A stretch of DNA of 42,536 nucleotides from CAYWKU01 sp964459325. Lineage in GTDB: Bacteria > RBG-13-61-14 > CAYWKU01. Every line of letters starts with the position of its first letter. The stretch's first letter is position 1. A program made the translations under genes and the position numbers. Under the pieces are notes generated by a model. That model had not been told where the DNA came from. It ran no database searches and was given only the letters and a program-made list of their open reading frames with translations. The stretch covers positions 1 to 42,536 of the forward strand of contig CAYWKU010000030.1 of NCBI GenBank assembly GCA_964459325.1. The letters run 5' to 3'. Positions 26,197 to 34,567 of this stretch are shown one piece after another.

Positions 26197-27108
26197 TTAA
26201 TCCTCACGCCCGCGCGGATGGTAATCCCTTATTACCCTTTTCAAACGGGGTGTTTCAAGATGGGTATAAATCTGCGTGGTCGAAATGTCCGAATGGCCCA
26301 ACATCGCCTGAACCGCCCTCAGCTCGGCCCCGTTGGCAAGCATGTGAGTGGCGAACGAGTGTCGAAGGGTGTGGGGCGTAATATCCGCTTTTACTCCGGT
26401 CCCCAATGCGTACTTCTTGATTATTTTCCAAAAACCCTGCCGGGTCATTGCTTTGCCTTTTCTGCCAGGAAAAAGATACCGGTTCCGATAACCCTCGCTC
26501 ATCCCGGGGCGCACATCCGATAAATACTTATTCATCCACTCGACGGCCACCTCCCCTACGGGAACAACCCTCTCCCGGCCACCCTTTCCCCTGACCCTCA
26601 CGTAACCCTCATCCAGCTTCAGGTCCCCAACCGCTAACCCCACCAGCTCCGAAACCCTCAATCCGCCCGCATAAAGCAGCTCCAGCATGGCCTTATCGCG
26701 AATGCCTCGATTTTTGGTGATGTCCGGAGCCTCCAGCAACCGCTCCACCTCTTCAACCGACATCACCTTCGGCAAAGGGGCGCCTTGGCGGGGGGCATGC
26801 ACCAGCGTCAGCGGATTCGCCCTTACTGCCTCTTCATCCACCAGATAACGGTAAAAGCTTCTGAGGGATGCCAACGCGCGCGCCACCGACCTTTCTTTCA
26901 ATCCATCCTCCCTGAGGGCCGAAAGAAAGCCGGAAATATGGGACGGCTCCACCCGGTCGGGGCCTCTGATTCCATTCTCCTCCAGGAAATCGGCGAACTT
27001 AACCAAATCCCGCGAGTAGGACGTTACCGTGTTGGAAGCCAGCCGGCGCTCAACTTTCAGGTAAGCCAGGAAATCGTCAATCCACTCGTTGATTTTGTTT
27101 TGGCTCAA
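26197..27108 (-). CDS. xerD: Xer-family tyrosine recombinase
   Basis: 303 aa from TTG 27108, which has GGAAGG six bases upstream; TTG 27114 is in frame but too close to that site. It has the SAM-like N-terminal DNA-binding domain (DDFLAYLKVERRLASNTVTSY) and a complete catalytic set: Arg151 in GGLRVSEL, Lys175 in RGKGGRERVVP, His246/Arg249 in HTLRHSFATHML, His272 in LGHSDISTTQIY and Tyr281. At this length and with these motifs it resembles chromosomal XerC/XerD dimer-resolution recombinases rather than phage integrases. C or D cannot be decided. The gene follows the MEMO gene by 16 bases, so both are probably in one transcript. Confidence 0.93.
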   Translation of the reverse strand: MSQNKINEWIDDFLAYLKVERRLASNTVTSYSRDLVKFADFLEENGIRGPDRVEPSHISGFLSALREDGLKERSVARALASLRSFYRYLVDEEAVRANPLTLVHAPRQGAPLPKVMSVEEVERLLEAPDITKNRGIRDKAMLELLYAGGLRVSELVGLAVGDLKLDEGYVRVRGKGGRERVVPVGEVAVEWMNKYLSDVRPGMSEGYRNRYLFPGRKGKAMTRQGFWKIIKKYALGTGVKADITPHTLRHSFATHMLANGAELRAVQAMLGHSDISTTQIYTHLETPRLKRVIRDYHPRGRED

Positions 27109-27124
27109 CGGCAACCTTCCGGCG

Positions 27125-27994
27125 TCAGCCGAACACCACCCCGGCGTAGCCCACGAAAGTATCCGCGCCTTCGGCGGGTCTCATATCGTAGCTGGTGGTG
27201 TGCTCGACCAGGTGGCCCTTTTTCGCGCCCAGCTTTTCGGAGCCTGCAACGGTGGCGGCAATGGCGCCCGCCCCGCAAGCGCTCTGGCTCCGGTAAGCTT
27301 CCGGCACCACTTCGTCCGCCTTCATCTCCACCATGAGGTCTATGAGCTTCTTATCGTTGACCTCCTTTACCCATTGAACCGCTTTTTCCCCCTTGCCGGC
27401 CGGCGAAAACCCGAACCTGCTGCCGTAATGGGTCATGTCGGAGCTGCCCAAAAGCAGCGCGTCGTCCCGGGCCGCTATTGCGTCGGCCACCTTGCGGCCC
27501 ACCTCGGCGCTTTTCTTGTTCGGCGGAACCATTATAAAAACGGCCCGGGCATCCGGAAAACATTTTTTGAGAAACGGCATAACCACTTCCAGAGAATGCT
27601 CCTCTTCGTGGGGTCGGGTGGAGGCAGAAGCGTCCTCTCCAAGCGCCTCCAGGATACTCTTCGCCGCTTCCTCATCCACAGGGATATTGCCCACCGGAGT
27701 CTTCCACTCCCCTTCAGTCATTACGGCGGCGCTTTTTACCCCCATAACGTGAACCGCCCCGAAGCATATAATGAGAGAGGGGTCGGCCTTTTGTGTCAAC
27801 AATTTGAACACTTTACCCGCCGTGGGGCCGCTGAAAACCCAGCCCGCGTGAGGAGCCACGGCGCCGCGTATCTTTTCCATATCCTCCGGAACGGGCACGG
27901 GCTCCTTCATGAAGTCGTCCATCATCCGCTCCGCCTGCTCGGCCCGGACCGGGTAAAAGCCGCCTGCCGCCCATGAATAATCCCGGACGTACAT
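27125..27994 (-). CDS. MEMO-family protein (AmmeMemoRadiSam protein B type)
   Basis: 289 aa, ATG 27994 with GGAGGTG five bases upstream. The metal-site residues of the MEMO family are all visible: His49 (VAPHAGW), His82 (GAVHVMG), the His of SSDMTHYG and the Cys of QSACGAG. This is a class III extradiol-dioxygenase-like fold. In bacteria it often occurs with AMMECR1 and a radical SAM protein; those partners are not in the window, although radical SAM proteins of other types are. It precedes the xer gene and is separated from HU by a terminator. Confidence 0.9.
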   Translation of the reverse strand: MYVRDYSWAAGGFYPVRAEQAERMMDDFMKEPVPVPEDMEKIRGAVAPHAGWVFSGPTAGKVFKLLTQKADPSLIICFGAVHVMGVKSAAVMTEGEWKTPVGNIPVDEEAAKSILEALGEDASASTRPHEEEHSLEVVMPFLKKCFPDARAVFIMVPPNKKSAEVGRKVADAIAARDDALLLGSSDMTHYGSRFGFSPAGKGEKAVQWVKEVNDKKLIDLMVEMKADEVVPEAYRSQSACGAGAIAATVAGSEKLGAKKGHLVEHTTSYDMRPAEGADTFVGYAGVVFG

Positions 27995-28061
27995 GACACA
28001 CCTCCAACCGTTTAACTTTTAACTAAATATAATACTATTGTTTTTTCCAGTCACCCGCCTT

Positions 28062-28097
28062 GAAAAAATAAAGGGCGGAAAGAATACTCCTCCGCCC
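28062..28097 (-). terminator. Rho-independent terminator after HU
   Basis: On the minus strand, GGGCGGA/TCCGCCC (28097-28091 with 28079-28073, 11-nt loop) is followed by TTTATTTTTT. It lies 68 bases past the HU stop. Confidence 0.82.
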
Positions 28098-28164
28098 CCT
28101 GGCAGTTCCCCTCCCAGGCCACCGGTAATACCCCCTTCCGGAGGTTTTTCAGAAAATATGTTAC

Positions 28165-28443
28165 CTACAGCGAATTCTTGAACTTGGGCGCCGCTTTGAA
28201 GTTCACGCTCTTGCTCGCCTTAATCTTGATGGTCTCGCCGGTCTGGGGATTCCTTCCCGTCCGGGCCTTGCGCTTTTTCACGGCGAAAGTTCCGAAGTCG
28301 GGATAGGAGAATCGTTTCTCCTTCTTGATGGTTTTCTTTACCTCGTCGAAGGTTGCGTCGATAATTTCGCCCAGTGCCTTCTTGGAAACATCCACGTCCT
28401 TCACATCCTTCAACACCGCGTCAATCAGTTCCGCCTTGGTCAT
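28165..28443 (-). CDS. hup: HU-family nucleoid DNA-binding protein
   Basis: 92 aa from ATG 28443, with GGGAGG six bases upstream; a TTG two codons earlier overlaps that spacing. It shows the standard HU/IHF layout: MTKAELIDAVLK helix, dimer core, and the DNA-binding arm with FGTFAVKKRKARTGRNPQTGE followed by IKASKSVNFKAAPKFK. The Arg-Asn-Pro tip that intercalates into the minor groove is present. It compacts and bends DNA. It is transcribed alone from a good promoter and ends at a clear terminator. Confidence 0.96.
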   Translation of the reverse strand: MTKAELIDAVLKDVKDVDVSKKALGEIIDATFDEVKKTIKKEKRFSYPDFGTFAVKKRKARTGRNPQTGETIKIKASKSVNFKAAPKFKNSL

Positions 28444-28497
28444 TTCCAACCTCCCTTTCTAAAAAATTATTAGACGGTTTGACGAATCATTTAGCAA

Positions 28498-28526
28498 ATT
28501 ATGAGCGCTTTGTAAAGGGGTGTAAA
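28498..28526 (-). promoter_or_regulatory. Sigma-70-type promoter for HU
   Basis: On the minus strand TTTACA (28526-28521), 17-base spacer and CATAAT (28503-28498), each one mismatch from consensus. Predicted start near 28491, leader about 48 bases. Confidence 0.7.
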
Positions 28527-28585
28527 GCGAAAAATCGGGTTTTTTTTGCCTTTATCGCCCATTTTCCCCTCAAAAAAGGCCTTAT

Positions 28586-28614
28586 TTGAAAACAAACGCG
28601 TTTTGATGTACTAA
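28586..28614 (+). promoter_or_regulatory. Candidate promoter for the acyl-CoA dehydrogenase operon
   Basis: TTGAAA (28586-28591) and a weak TACTAA (28609-28614) at 17 bases, 37 bases before the ATG at 28651. The TGAATGA palindrome seen at the other acyl-CoA dehydrogenase is absent here. Confidence 0.4.
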
Positions 28615-28650
28615 TCCGGTAACCGAAAATAAACGTGAAGGAGAAGATTT

Positions 28651-29796
28651 ATGAAGTTTCCGCCATTTACAACGGAACACGATATGTTCCGAAAAAGCGT
28701 GAAAGACTTTTGCGAAAAGGAAATCAAACCCAACGCCGACAAGTGGGAAGAAGAGGGAATCTTCCCCCGGGAAATCTTTACTAAAATGGCTGAATTGGGG
28801 TTTCTGGGTATCCGTTATCCCGAGGAGTACGGCGGCAGCGACCTGGATTGGTGGTACAGCGCATGCTTTATCGAGGAGCTTCCCCGCAGCATGTGCGCAG
28901 GCGTTCCGCTCTCAATAATGGCTCACACCGACATGGCCACACCCGTTATTAACGCCATCGGCACCGAAGAACAGAAAAAAGAATTCCTGGAACCGGCCAT
29001 AAAGGGCGAAAAAATCGGCGCCATCTGCGTAACCGAGCCGGGCGCGGGAAGCGACGTGGCCAATATCAGAACCAAAGCAAAAAAGGACGGGGATTATTAC
29101 ATTATCAACGGCTCCAAAACTTTCATCACCAACGGCAGCCGCGCGGATTTCCTCACCATGGCCGTGAAGACGGACACCGACAAAGGACACGAAGGAATAA
29201 GTCTGTTCATCTTCCCCACCGACACCGAAGGTTTCCAGGTTACCCGTAAGCTGAACAAGCTGGGCAACCGCTCTTGTGACACCGTCGAGCTTGCTTTCGA
29301 GGATTGCAAGGTGCACAAAAAATACCGCCTCGGCGAAGAGAACAAAGGCTTTTTGTACGCGATGAAAAACTTCCAGGGCGAACGGCTGGTGGCCGCCCTT
29401 TCGGCAACGGCGGGAGCGCAGATTGCGCTGGATGAAACCTTCAAGTACGTTTTTGAAAGGGAAGTATTTGGCCGACCTCTGGGCAAAATGCAGGTCGTCC
29501 GACATCGCTTCGCCGAAATGGCCACTCACATAGAAGCGTGCCGGGCGCTGACATACCACGCTCTTAACCTTTATAACCAGGGACTCGATTGCACCAAGGA
29601 AATCTCCATGGCAAAGCTTTTCGGCGCCGAAATGAGCCAGTCGGTGGTGGACAGTTGCCTGCAATACCACGGCGGGTACGGATACATAGAGGAGTATTAC
29701 ATCGCCCGCGCTTACCGCGACATCCGCCTGATGCCCATCGGCGGCGGCGCTTCCGAGGTCATGAAGGAAATCATCTCACGGCTCATGGGAATGTAA
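28651..29796 (+). CDS. Acyl-CoA dehydrogenase, isovaleryl-CoA dehydrogenase-type active site
   Basis: 381 aa, classical length, ATG 28651 with AAGGAG eight bases upstream. Signatures: GAICVTEPGAGSDVANIRT (FAD/substrate), NGSKTFITNGSRADF, and HGGYGYIEEYYIARAYRDIRL. The C-terminal position that holds the catalytic Glu in short/medium-chain enzymes (YEG) is IGG, while QGERLVAA supplies Glu244 at the helix-G position used by isovaleryl-CoA dehydrogenase. So the catalytic base is probably Glu244 and branched or aromatic-branched substrates are conceivable; the true substrate is unknown. It leads a plus-strand set with a lipoprotein, OsmC and a glycyl-radical-enzyme activase. Confidence 0.94.
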   Translation: MKFPPFTTEHDMFRKSVKDFCEKEIKPNADKWEEEGIFPREIFTKMAELGFLGIRYPEEYGGSDLDWWYSACFIEELPRSMCAGVPLSIMAHTDMATPVINAIGTEEQKKEFLEPAIKGEKIGAICVTEPGAGSDVANIRTKAKKDGDYYIINGSKTFITNGSRADFLTMAVKTDTDKGHEGISLFIFPTDTEGFQVTRKLNKLGNRSCDTVELAFEDCKVHKKYRLGEENKGFLYAMKNFQGERLVAALSATAGAQIALDETFKYVFEREVFGRPLGKMQVVRHRFAEMATHIEACRALTYHALNLYNQGLDCTKEISMAKLFGAEMSQSVVDSCLQYHGGYGYIEEYYIARAYRDIRLMPIGGGASEVMKEIISRLMGM

Positions 29797-29822
29797 GTGC
29801 GTAACGAATCGGAGGAACCGGG

Positions 29823-30314
29823 TTGAGAACCCTGCCGAAAACCCTGATTGCGGCGACAGCAGGCATTATATTGCTGGCCTGCGCATGCGGCCCCAAGCCC
29901 GCCCCCGGAAGGCCCGAGCCGGTAAAGAAGCCTTCGTGGTCGAAGGAAAAAGCCGCCCGGGCCGTTGAAAAACTGGCCGAAAAATATCGGAGCAACCCCG
30001 AAACGTTCATGGAAAACCGCGATTACGTGTGGACGGGTCAAAACTGGATATGGCCGGAAACCGTGGGAGTCCGAGCAAAACATCTGGAGGCGCTCAAAAA
30101 ACTGTTCCGGCAGGGAGATATTTACACCCGGGAAATAGTCCTCAACGTAATACTCATGAACATCCCTCCGGAAAAATTGAAAAAAACTTCCGCCGACTTT
30201 CTCCGGGAGTTGGTAATACTGGATACCGACATGAAGGAAAGAAGGGCCGATGTGCCTCCCCCCTCTTCCTACGAGGATGAAGTAATCATCGAAGTACCCG
30301 AATCCGACAGGTGA
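29823..30314 (+). CDS. Predicted lipoprotein of unknown function
   Basis: 163 aa, TTG 29823 preceded by GGAGG. A short basic start and a hydrophobic stretch lead to the lipobox IILLAC with Cys20 as the lipid site; a Pro/Gly/Lys-rich segment follows. The mature part is charged and mostly helical, with no recognised domain. The downstream half contains LEALKKLFRQGDIYTREIVLNV and ends acidic. It is 26 bases after the acyl-CoA dehydrogenase and 59 before osmC, so co-transcription is likely. Functional assignment is not possible. Confidence 0.8.
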   Translation: MRTLPKTLIAATAGIILLACACGPKPAPGRPEPVKKPSWSKEKAARAVEKLAEKYRSNPETFMENRDYVWTGQNWIWPETVGVRAKHLEALKKLFRQGDIYTREIVLNVILMNIPPEKLKKTSADFLRELVILDTDMKERRADVPPPSSYEDEVIIEVPESDR

Positions 30315-30373
30315 AATTGAACATCGACAAAAAGGATTACGCGAAAACAGCCGGCTGAAAGGAAGGTGGCGCA

Positions 30374-30796
30374 TTGTCTCACGAAAACAAGGTAAACTTA
30401 AGCTGGGACGAAAATTTCTACCTGGTAATAGAGCACGGCATCCACAAGGTGGTCATCGACAGGCCGCCCGGAGAAGAGGGACTGGAAGAGCACGTGGGGC
30501 CGATAGACCTCTTCGTAACCGGTCTGGGCGCCTGCATCATGCACGTGGCCGCTTCCTTTCTGCATCGCAGGGATATTCACATCGGCGACCTGGGAGCCGA
30601 AATAACATGGGAGTACGAAGAAAACCCGTATCGTATCGGCCATATCTCAGTGGAGCTCAAGCTCCCCGAAGACCTGGACAAGAAGGTCTGTACCGCTCTG
30701 GAAAAAGTGGTGAAGGCCTGCACGGCGCACAACACCCTGACACATCCCCCTCACGTGGAAACCTCCGTCGAAGCGTGCCGGCCCAAGAGCGAATAA
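30374..30796 (+). CDS. OsmC-family protein
   Basis: 140 aa, TTG 30374 with GGAAGG seven bases upstream. The two peroxidatic/resolving cysteine positions of the family are present: Cys54 in GLGACIMHVAASFL and Cys116 in KACTAHNTL. The preceding GPIDLFVTGLGAC corresponds to the P-x-E-LLxxALGAC motif, with Asp for Glu. OsmC/Ohr proteins reduce organic hydroperoxides by thiols; YhfA-type members have unclear roles. It sits seven bases before the glycyl-radical-enzyme activase, so oxygen/peroxide protection of a radical enzyme is a plausible but unproved link. Confidence 0.88.
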   Translation: MSHENKVNLSWDENFYLVIEHGIHKVVIDRPPGEEGLEEHVGPIDLFVTGLGACIMHVAASFLHRRDIHIGDLGAEITWEYEENPYRIGHISVELKLPEDLDKKVCTALEKVVKACTAHNTLTHPPHVETSVEACRPKSE

Positions 30797-30803
30797 TCAA
30801 TCA

Positions 30804-31709
30804 ATGTCGGAACTTACGGCCCTTATATTCAACGTTCAGCGCTTCAGCACCGAGGACGGCCCCGGCATTCGCAGCACCGTATTTTTCAAGGGCTGCCCCT
30901 TGAGGTGCCCCTGGTGCCACAATCCCGAAGGTATATCCACCCGGCCCCAACTCGCCTTCCATGCCCGGCGATGCATAGGGTGCGGGGATTGCGCCGAAGT
31001 TTGCCCCATCGGAGCGCCGTTGCCGGGCACAGATTCCCGGTGCGAGGTGTGCGGTAAATGCGTCTCGGTGTGCCCCGGCGGGGCGCGGGAGATTATCGGC
31101 CGGGAAGTAACCGTCGACGGGCTGTATGACGAAATCAGCCGTGACATACCGTTTTACGGGGATACCGGAGGGGTTACCGCTTCGGGAGGCGAAGCGGGCT
31201 TGCAGACGGAGTTCTTGGCACGGTTTTTTCAAAAATGCCGCGAAAACAACGTCCACACCGCCCTGGACACTTGCGGCGCCGTTTCACGTGAAAAGTTGGC
31301 CTCCATTCTCGAGTACACCGACCTGGTTCTATATGATTTGAAGATAATGGATGAGAAGTTTCACAAAGAAACGGTGGGCTATTCCCTCAAGCCGCTGCTG
31401 GAAAACCTCCAATTCGTATCCACGGAAGAAAAACCGATATGGGTGCGGTTCCCCATAGTGCCGGGATACACCGAAGATGACGAAAATCTGAAGGTGATGG
31501 CGGAGTTTTTAAAGCGACTTCCCACCCTGGAAAGGATAGACCTGCTGCCCTTCCACCAACTGGGAGAACACAAATATTCCGAGGTGGGCATGACTTACAA
31601 TCTCTCCGCCCTGAAAGCCCCCGCCGATGAAGAAGTGGAATCCGTCCGCCGCTTCTTCGCCGATTCCGGCCTTCCGGTGGAAGCGGCGGAGCTGAAACCC
31701 GCCGGTTGA
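30804..31709 (+). CDS. Glycyl-radical-enzyme activating protein (radical SAM, two extra 4Fe-4S clusters)
   Basis: 301 aa. The radical SAM motif is CX3CX2C at Cys31, 35, 38 (KGCPLRCPWCHNPEG), directly followed by two ferredoxin-type clusters: Cys57, 60, 63, 67 and Cys80, 83, 86, 90. VTASGGEAGLQTEFL and DLKIMDEKFHKETVG are typical of PflA-like activases. Activases with the two-cluster insertion generally serve glycyl radical enzymes other than pyruvate formate-lyase (for example decarboxylases, dehydratases, alkyl- or arylsuccinate synthases). They abstract hydrogen from a Gly in the partner under anoxic conditions. No partner with the glycyl-radical motif is in this window, so it is encoded elsewhere or the activase is orphaned. 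The seven-base gap from osmC suggests co-transcription. Confidence 0.92.
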   Translation: MSELTALIFNVQRFSTEDGPGIRSTVFFKGCPLRCPWCHNPEGISTRPQLAFHARRCIGCGDCAEVCPIGAPLPGTDSRCEVCGKCVSVCPGGAREIIGREVTVDGLYDEISRDIPFYGDTGGVTASGGEAGLQTEFLARFFQKCRENNVHTALDTCGAVSREKLASILEYTDLVLYDLKIMDEKFHKETVGYSLKPLLENLQFVSTEEKPIWVRFPIVPGYTEDDENLKVMAEFLKRLPTLERIDLLPFHQLGEHKYSEVGMTYNLSALKAPADEEVESVRRFFADSGLPVEAAELKPAG

Positions 31710-31978
31710 CTTACCCTCACCCGATATCAGGGCCTACGTTGATTCTCGTATTTCGCTGATTATATAGATAAAAAAAGTGTTGGTGCGCAAGGTAACAAGT
31801 AATTGCTTTGCTATCCAAATTCTCCGTTAAAAGTAGCACACCCTGACCGCAGGGTGGTTTATGGCTTGTGAAAAAGCCTGAGATTAGTTACCACCTTCCA
31901 GGGACAAGGTGACTAAAACGAACCCCCCGGGAGCGGTCAGGGTTTGGAATAATCCAAGCTCCTTATCCGGGTCCTGGC
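31710..31978. other. Intergenic region with small hairpins, no gene seen
   Basis: This 269-base gap lies between convergent genes. It contains a 7-bp hairpin CACCCTG-ACCG-CAGGGTG at 31839-31856 and a 6-bp dyad CACCTT/AAGGTG near 31889-31908. Neither is followed by a long T-run on either strand. Both frames facing it contain stop codons; no coding remnant was recognised. Confidence 0.5.
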
Positions 31979-33043
31979 TTATTCCGGAACCGGCATCCGG
32001 CCTATTGCGTCCTCCGCCAGGCTTCCGAAGTAAAGCATCCCATCATGCTCTTCCACGCTGGTTATCTGCCCGTATGAGCCGGAGGGGTCCTGGAGGTTGT
32101 GTGCCACGTTGCCGTTCACATCCAGCCCCAGGACGAAGCCGTAGTTTTTGGGTTTCGGCAAAAGCGCTTCCGGCAGCCGAGCCACCATCTTTCTCAGGAA
32201 TGGATGCGGAAGAAGCGCGTCCAGCGCCGGGTCGCGGGGCGAAACCAGGGCCAGCCAGAAGGTATCTTCGCCGTCGCATGATATTCCGTCCGGAAACGCG
32301 GGCAGGTTATCGATGAAAATATCCGATTGCCCCCTCTTTTCCCCCTTCAGCCAGTACCTGCGCACCCGGTAAGTCCCCGTTTCGTTCACCAGCACGAACG
32401 ATTCGTCCGGGCTTAAAGCCACGCCGTTGGCAAAGTACAAATCGTCCAACAAAGTTGTGGTTTCCCCGGTTTCGGGATTATAAGCCAGGAGCCTGCCGTG
32501 AGGCCGATGCTCCATCAGGGACATGGTGAACTTGCTGACGGGAAACTTGTCAGATGCGTCGCTGAAGTAGATGATGCCGCCGCTGCCGGCGTCCACGTCG
32601 TCCGCCAGCCTGAACGGCACGCCCCCCGCGCCGGTGCTGAGCACCTCGATGGAGCCGTCGGGGGCCACCGAAAGCAGCCCCTTGTAGGCGTCGGCCACGA
32701 TGAGGTTGCCGTCCCGGTCGAAGTCCATGCCCAGCGGCCTTCCGTTCGTATCGGCGATAACTTCATGGTTCTTGCCATCGGACGAGAACCTAACAATGCG
32801 ACCATCCTCCATTCCCCCGTAAATTCCGCCGTCCTCGTCGACATCCACGTCCTCGGGCGCCACCCCGACGCCTTCTCCGATTCTTTCCAGCTTCGCCAAT
32901 CTGTCGTTAGGCTCGTAAACGCCTTCCATTGCGGGCGCTTCGGGCGGGTTCCAAGGCGCGGGGTCAACCGATACCGGCCAGAGCAAAAGGTACGCCACGA
33001 TAATCAATACGACGATGACTATCGCCGCCGGCACTTTTTTCAT
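31979..33043 (-). CDS. Membrane-anchored strictosidine-synthase/SMP-30-like beta-propeller hydrolase
   Basis: 354 aa, ATG 33043 with AAGGAGG six bases upstream. An N-terminal signal anchor (about 5-22, IVIVVLIIVAYLLLW) is followed by a six-bladed propeller. Family-type segments are LMEHRPHGRLLAYNPETGET, LYFANGVALSPDESFVLVNE, RYWLKGEKRGQ and FIDNLPAFPDGIS. These match the strictosidine synthase/APMAP family of calcium-dependent lactonase/arylesterase-like proteins. It is likely periplasmic. The conserved Asn/Asp metal positions around GVALSPDE and FPDGIS are plausible; the substrate is unknown and no alkaloid chemistry should be inferred. It is 28 bases downstream of the radical SAM gene, suggesting joint transcription. 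Confidence 0.88.
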   Translation of the reverse strand: MKKVPAAIVIVVLIIVAYLLLWPVSVDPAPWNPPEAPAMEGVYEPNDRLAKLERIGEGVGVAPEDVDVDEDGGIYGGMEDGRIVRFSSDGKNHEVIADTNGRPLGMDFDRDGNLIVADAYKGLLSVAPDGSIEVLSTGAGGVPFRLADDVDAGSGGIIYFSDASDKFPVSKFTMSLMEHRPHGRLLAYNPETGETTTLLDDLYFANGVALSPDESFVLVNETGTYRVRRYWLKGEKRGQSDIFIDNLPAFPDGISCDGEDTFWLALVSPRDPALDALLPHPFLRKMVARLPEALLPKPKNYGFVLGLDVNGNVAHNLQDPSGSYGQITSVEEHDGMLYFGSLAEDAIGRMPVPE

Positions 33044-33071
33044 AACCGCCTCCTTCAGTTTGCGTTTATCA

Positions 33072-34517
33072 TCAAACTCCCGTCGGGCCTTCCAGGTGCG
33101 TGGCTTTCACCCCCGTGATTGACTTTATCGACCGCCTGATAGCGCCGATGGCAAACCACTTGAAGTAACCCTTTCGCCATCTTCGCCGCATTACCGGTTC
33201 CATAAGCTTCTGCATGGGCCATGGCTTAAGGTAATGTCGGTAAAGCCTGCCGCCTATCACCTCCAGCGCCTCGATTTCACGGGGGCTGAAACCCCGATAG
33301 CGGTAAGGATGGTCGAATATGCGGCTCCACTCTTCGGTACTCGAAGGCTCCTCGAGACCGTCTTCCAGCGCTTCCTCGTAAATCGGCGGTCCCGGCATGG
33401 GTATGTAATACCCCAGGTTGAACCTCATGCGCGGATTAATCCGGGACAGGTCGTCTATTGTGCGCAACGAAGACAGGATGCTTTCGCGAGTTTCCCCCGG
33501 CCAGTTTATTACGAAGCCCGCCATCGCTCTGATTGAAGTTCCCGCCAGAGCACGGGCGGCGCGATAATGGTCTTCAGGCGCCAGGTTCTTGCCGAGTTTT
33601 TCCAGCGTTTCGGGATGGCCGGATTCCATGCCGAACCTTACTTCCACGCAGCCGTTTTCTTCTATCCACTTGGCAAATTCGGGGGTAACCGTTTTCGACC
33701 GAAAGCTGGCCGTCCACTTCAATCCCCTCTTTGCCAGCACATCAATCCAGGAAGAATTTTTACCCGGCGATTCGAACATGTAGTCGTCATGGAAGTTTAC
33801 CGTCGCGAAACTTGCCCGCTCCGCGAGCTCGTCCAGGATTTGTGCGAGGTATTCGTCCGAATGCCGCCTCCATTTGCCCACGCGCATTACTTCGTTGTGG
33901 CAGAACCGGCACCTGTACGGGCATCCCCTGGTAAGCAGAAAAGGCAGGGCGCCTCCCGGATAGCGGCGGTCAATGTACTGGTTCGGGTCAACCATATCCC
34001 AGGCGGGCGGGTAATCATCGAGGTCGCCGACCGGTTCGGCGGGGCCGGTTTCGGAACGGCTTTCGGGCGTTGCCACCACTCCCGGGATGTAATGCGGCTT
34101 GCCGCCCGTCTCTACGGCCCGAGCCAGTTCCCCGATTACCTTTTCCCCTTCCCCCACCACTACATAATCGGCGGCTTCTTCAAGTGAAAGCGCCGGAACC
34201 ATGGATGCATGCACGCCGCCCCAGAATACGGGTATGCCCATCGCTCCGGCTTTCAGCGAAGCTTCCAGCGCGGAGGCGAGTACGGAGCAGGTAAGTGTGG
34301 AGAACCCCACAGCCAGCGGCCTCTCCACCTCCATCCACTTTACGAGCTGCTCCAGGTGTTCGGGCAAAAGATGCAATATGCGCGGCTGAAATCCCGATTT
34401 TCTCAGCGCTCCCGCCAGATACATCCCCGCTATCGGCGGGTAAGGCGGTCGCCCGTCCGGCAGTAGGAAGTCGGGAGTGACGAAAGTCACCAGGTAAATA
34501 GTCCGCTCCGCGCTCAT
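33072..34517 (-). CDS. B12-binding-type radical SAM protein (BchE-like architecture)
   Basis: 481 aa. The N-terminal Rossmann-like B12-binding region (about 1-150; PPIAGMYLAGALRKSGF; FWGGVHASMVPALSLEE; YVVVGEGE) lacks a DxHxxG His, as is usual in this class. The radical SAM core has CX3CX2C at Cys199, 203, 206 (TRGCPYRCRFCHNE), then FHDDYMFESP and VRFGMESGHPETLEKLGKN. The C-terminal 100 residues are Arg/Trp-rich and do not match a known domain. Class B methylases and BchE-type cyclases share this plan; substrate unknown. It is upstream of the propeller protein in the same direction. A strong ribosome-binding site is not obvious at ATG 34517. Confidence 0.9.
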   Translation of the reverse strand: MSAERTIYLVTFVTPDFLLPDGRPPYPPIAGMYLAGALRKSGFQPRILHLLPEHLEQLVKWMEVERPLAVGFSTLTCSVLASALEASLKAGAMGIPVFWGGVHASMVPALSLEEAADYVVVGEGEKVIGELARAVETGGKPHYIPGVVATPESRSETGPAEPVGDLDDYPPAWDMVDPNQYIDRRYPGGALPFLLTRGCPYRCRFCHNEVMRVGKWRRHSDEYLAQILDELAERASFATVNFHDDYMFESPGKNSSWIDVLAKRGLKWTASFRSKTVTPEFAKWIEENGCVEVRFGMESGHPETLEKLGKNLAPEDHYRAARALAGTSIRAMAGFVINWPGETRESILSSLRTIDDLSRINPRMRFNLGYYIPMPGPPIYEEALEDGLEEPSSTEEWSRIFDHPYRYRGFSPREIEALEVIGGRLYRHYLKPWPMQKLMEPVMRRRWRKGYFKWFAIGAIRRSIKSITGVKATHLEGPTGV

Positions 34518-34567
34518 TCAACGTTCAAACTAGCATCAACAGCGGGGATTGCAATGAAGCGACTGAG

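Noticed and set aside
30804..31709. Assigning the activase as the AmmeMemoRadiSam radical SAM partner of the MEMO gene
   Set aside because: Two ferredoxin-type clusters directly after CX3CX2C and PflA-like motifs identify a glycyl-radical-enzyme activase instead; it is also on the other strand 2.8 kb away.
31839..31908. Possible CRISPR-like or terminator hairpins in the 31.7-32.0 kb gap
   Set aside because: Only two unrelated short dyads, no repeated spacer pattern and no T-run.
31979..33043. Alkaloid (strictosidine) synthesis
   Set aside because: The propeller family is broad and bacterial members are not strictosidine synthases; only a hydrolase-like role is supportable.
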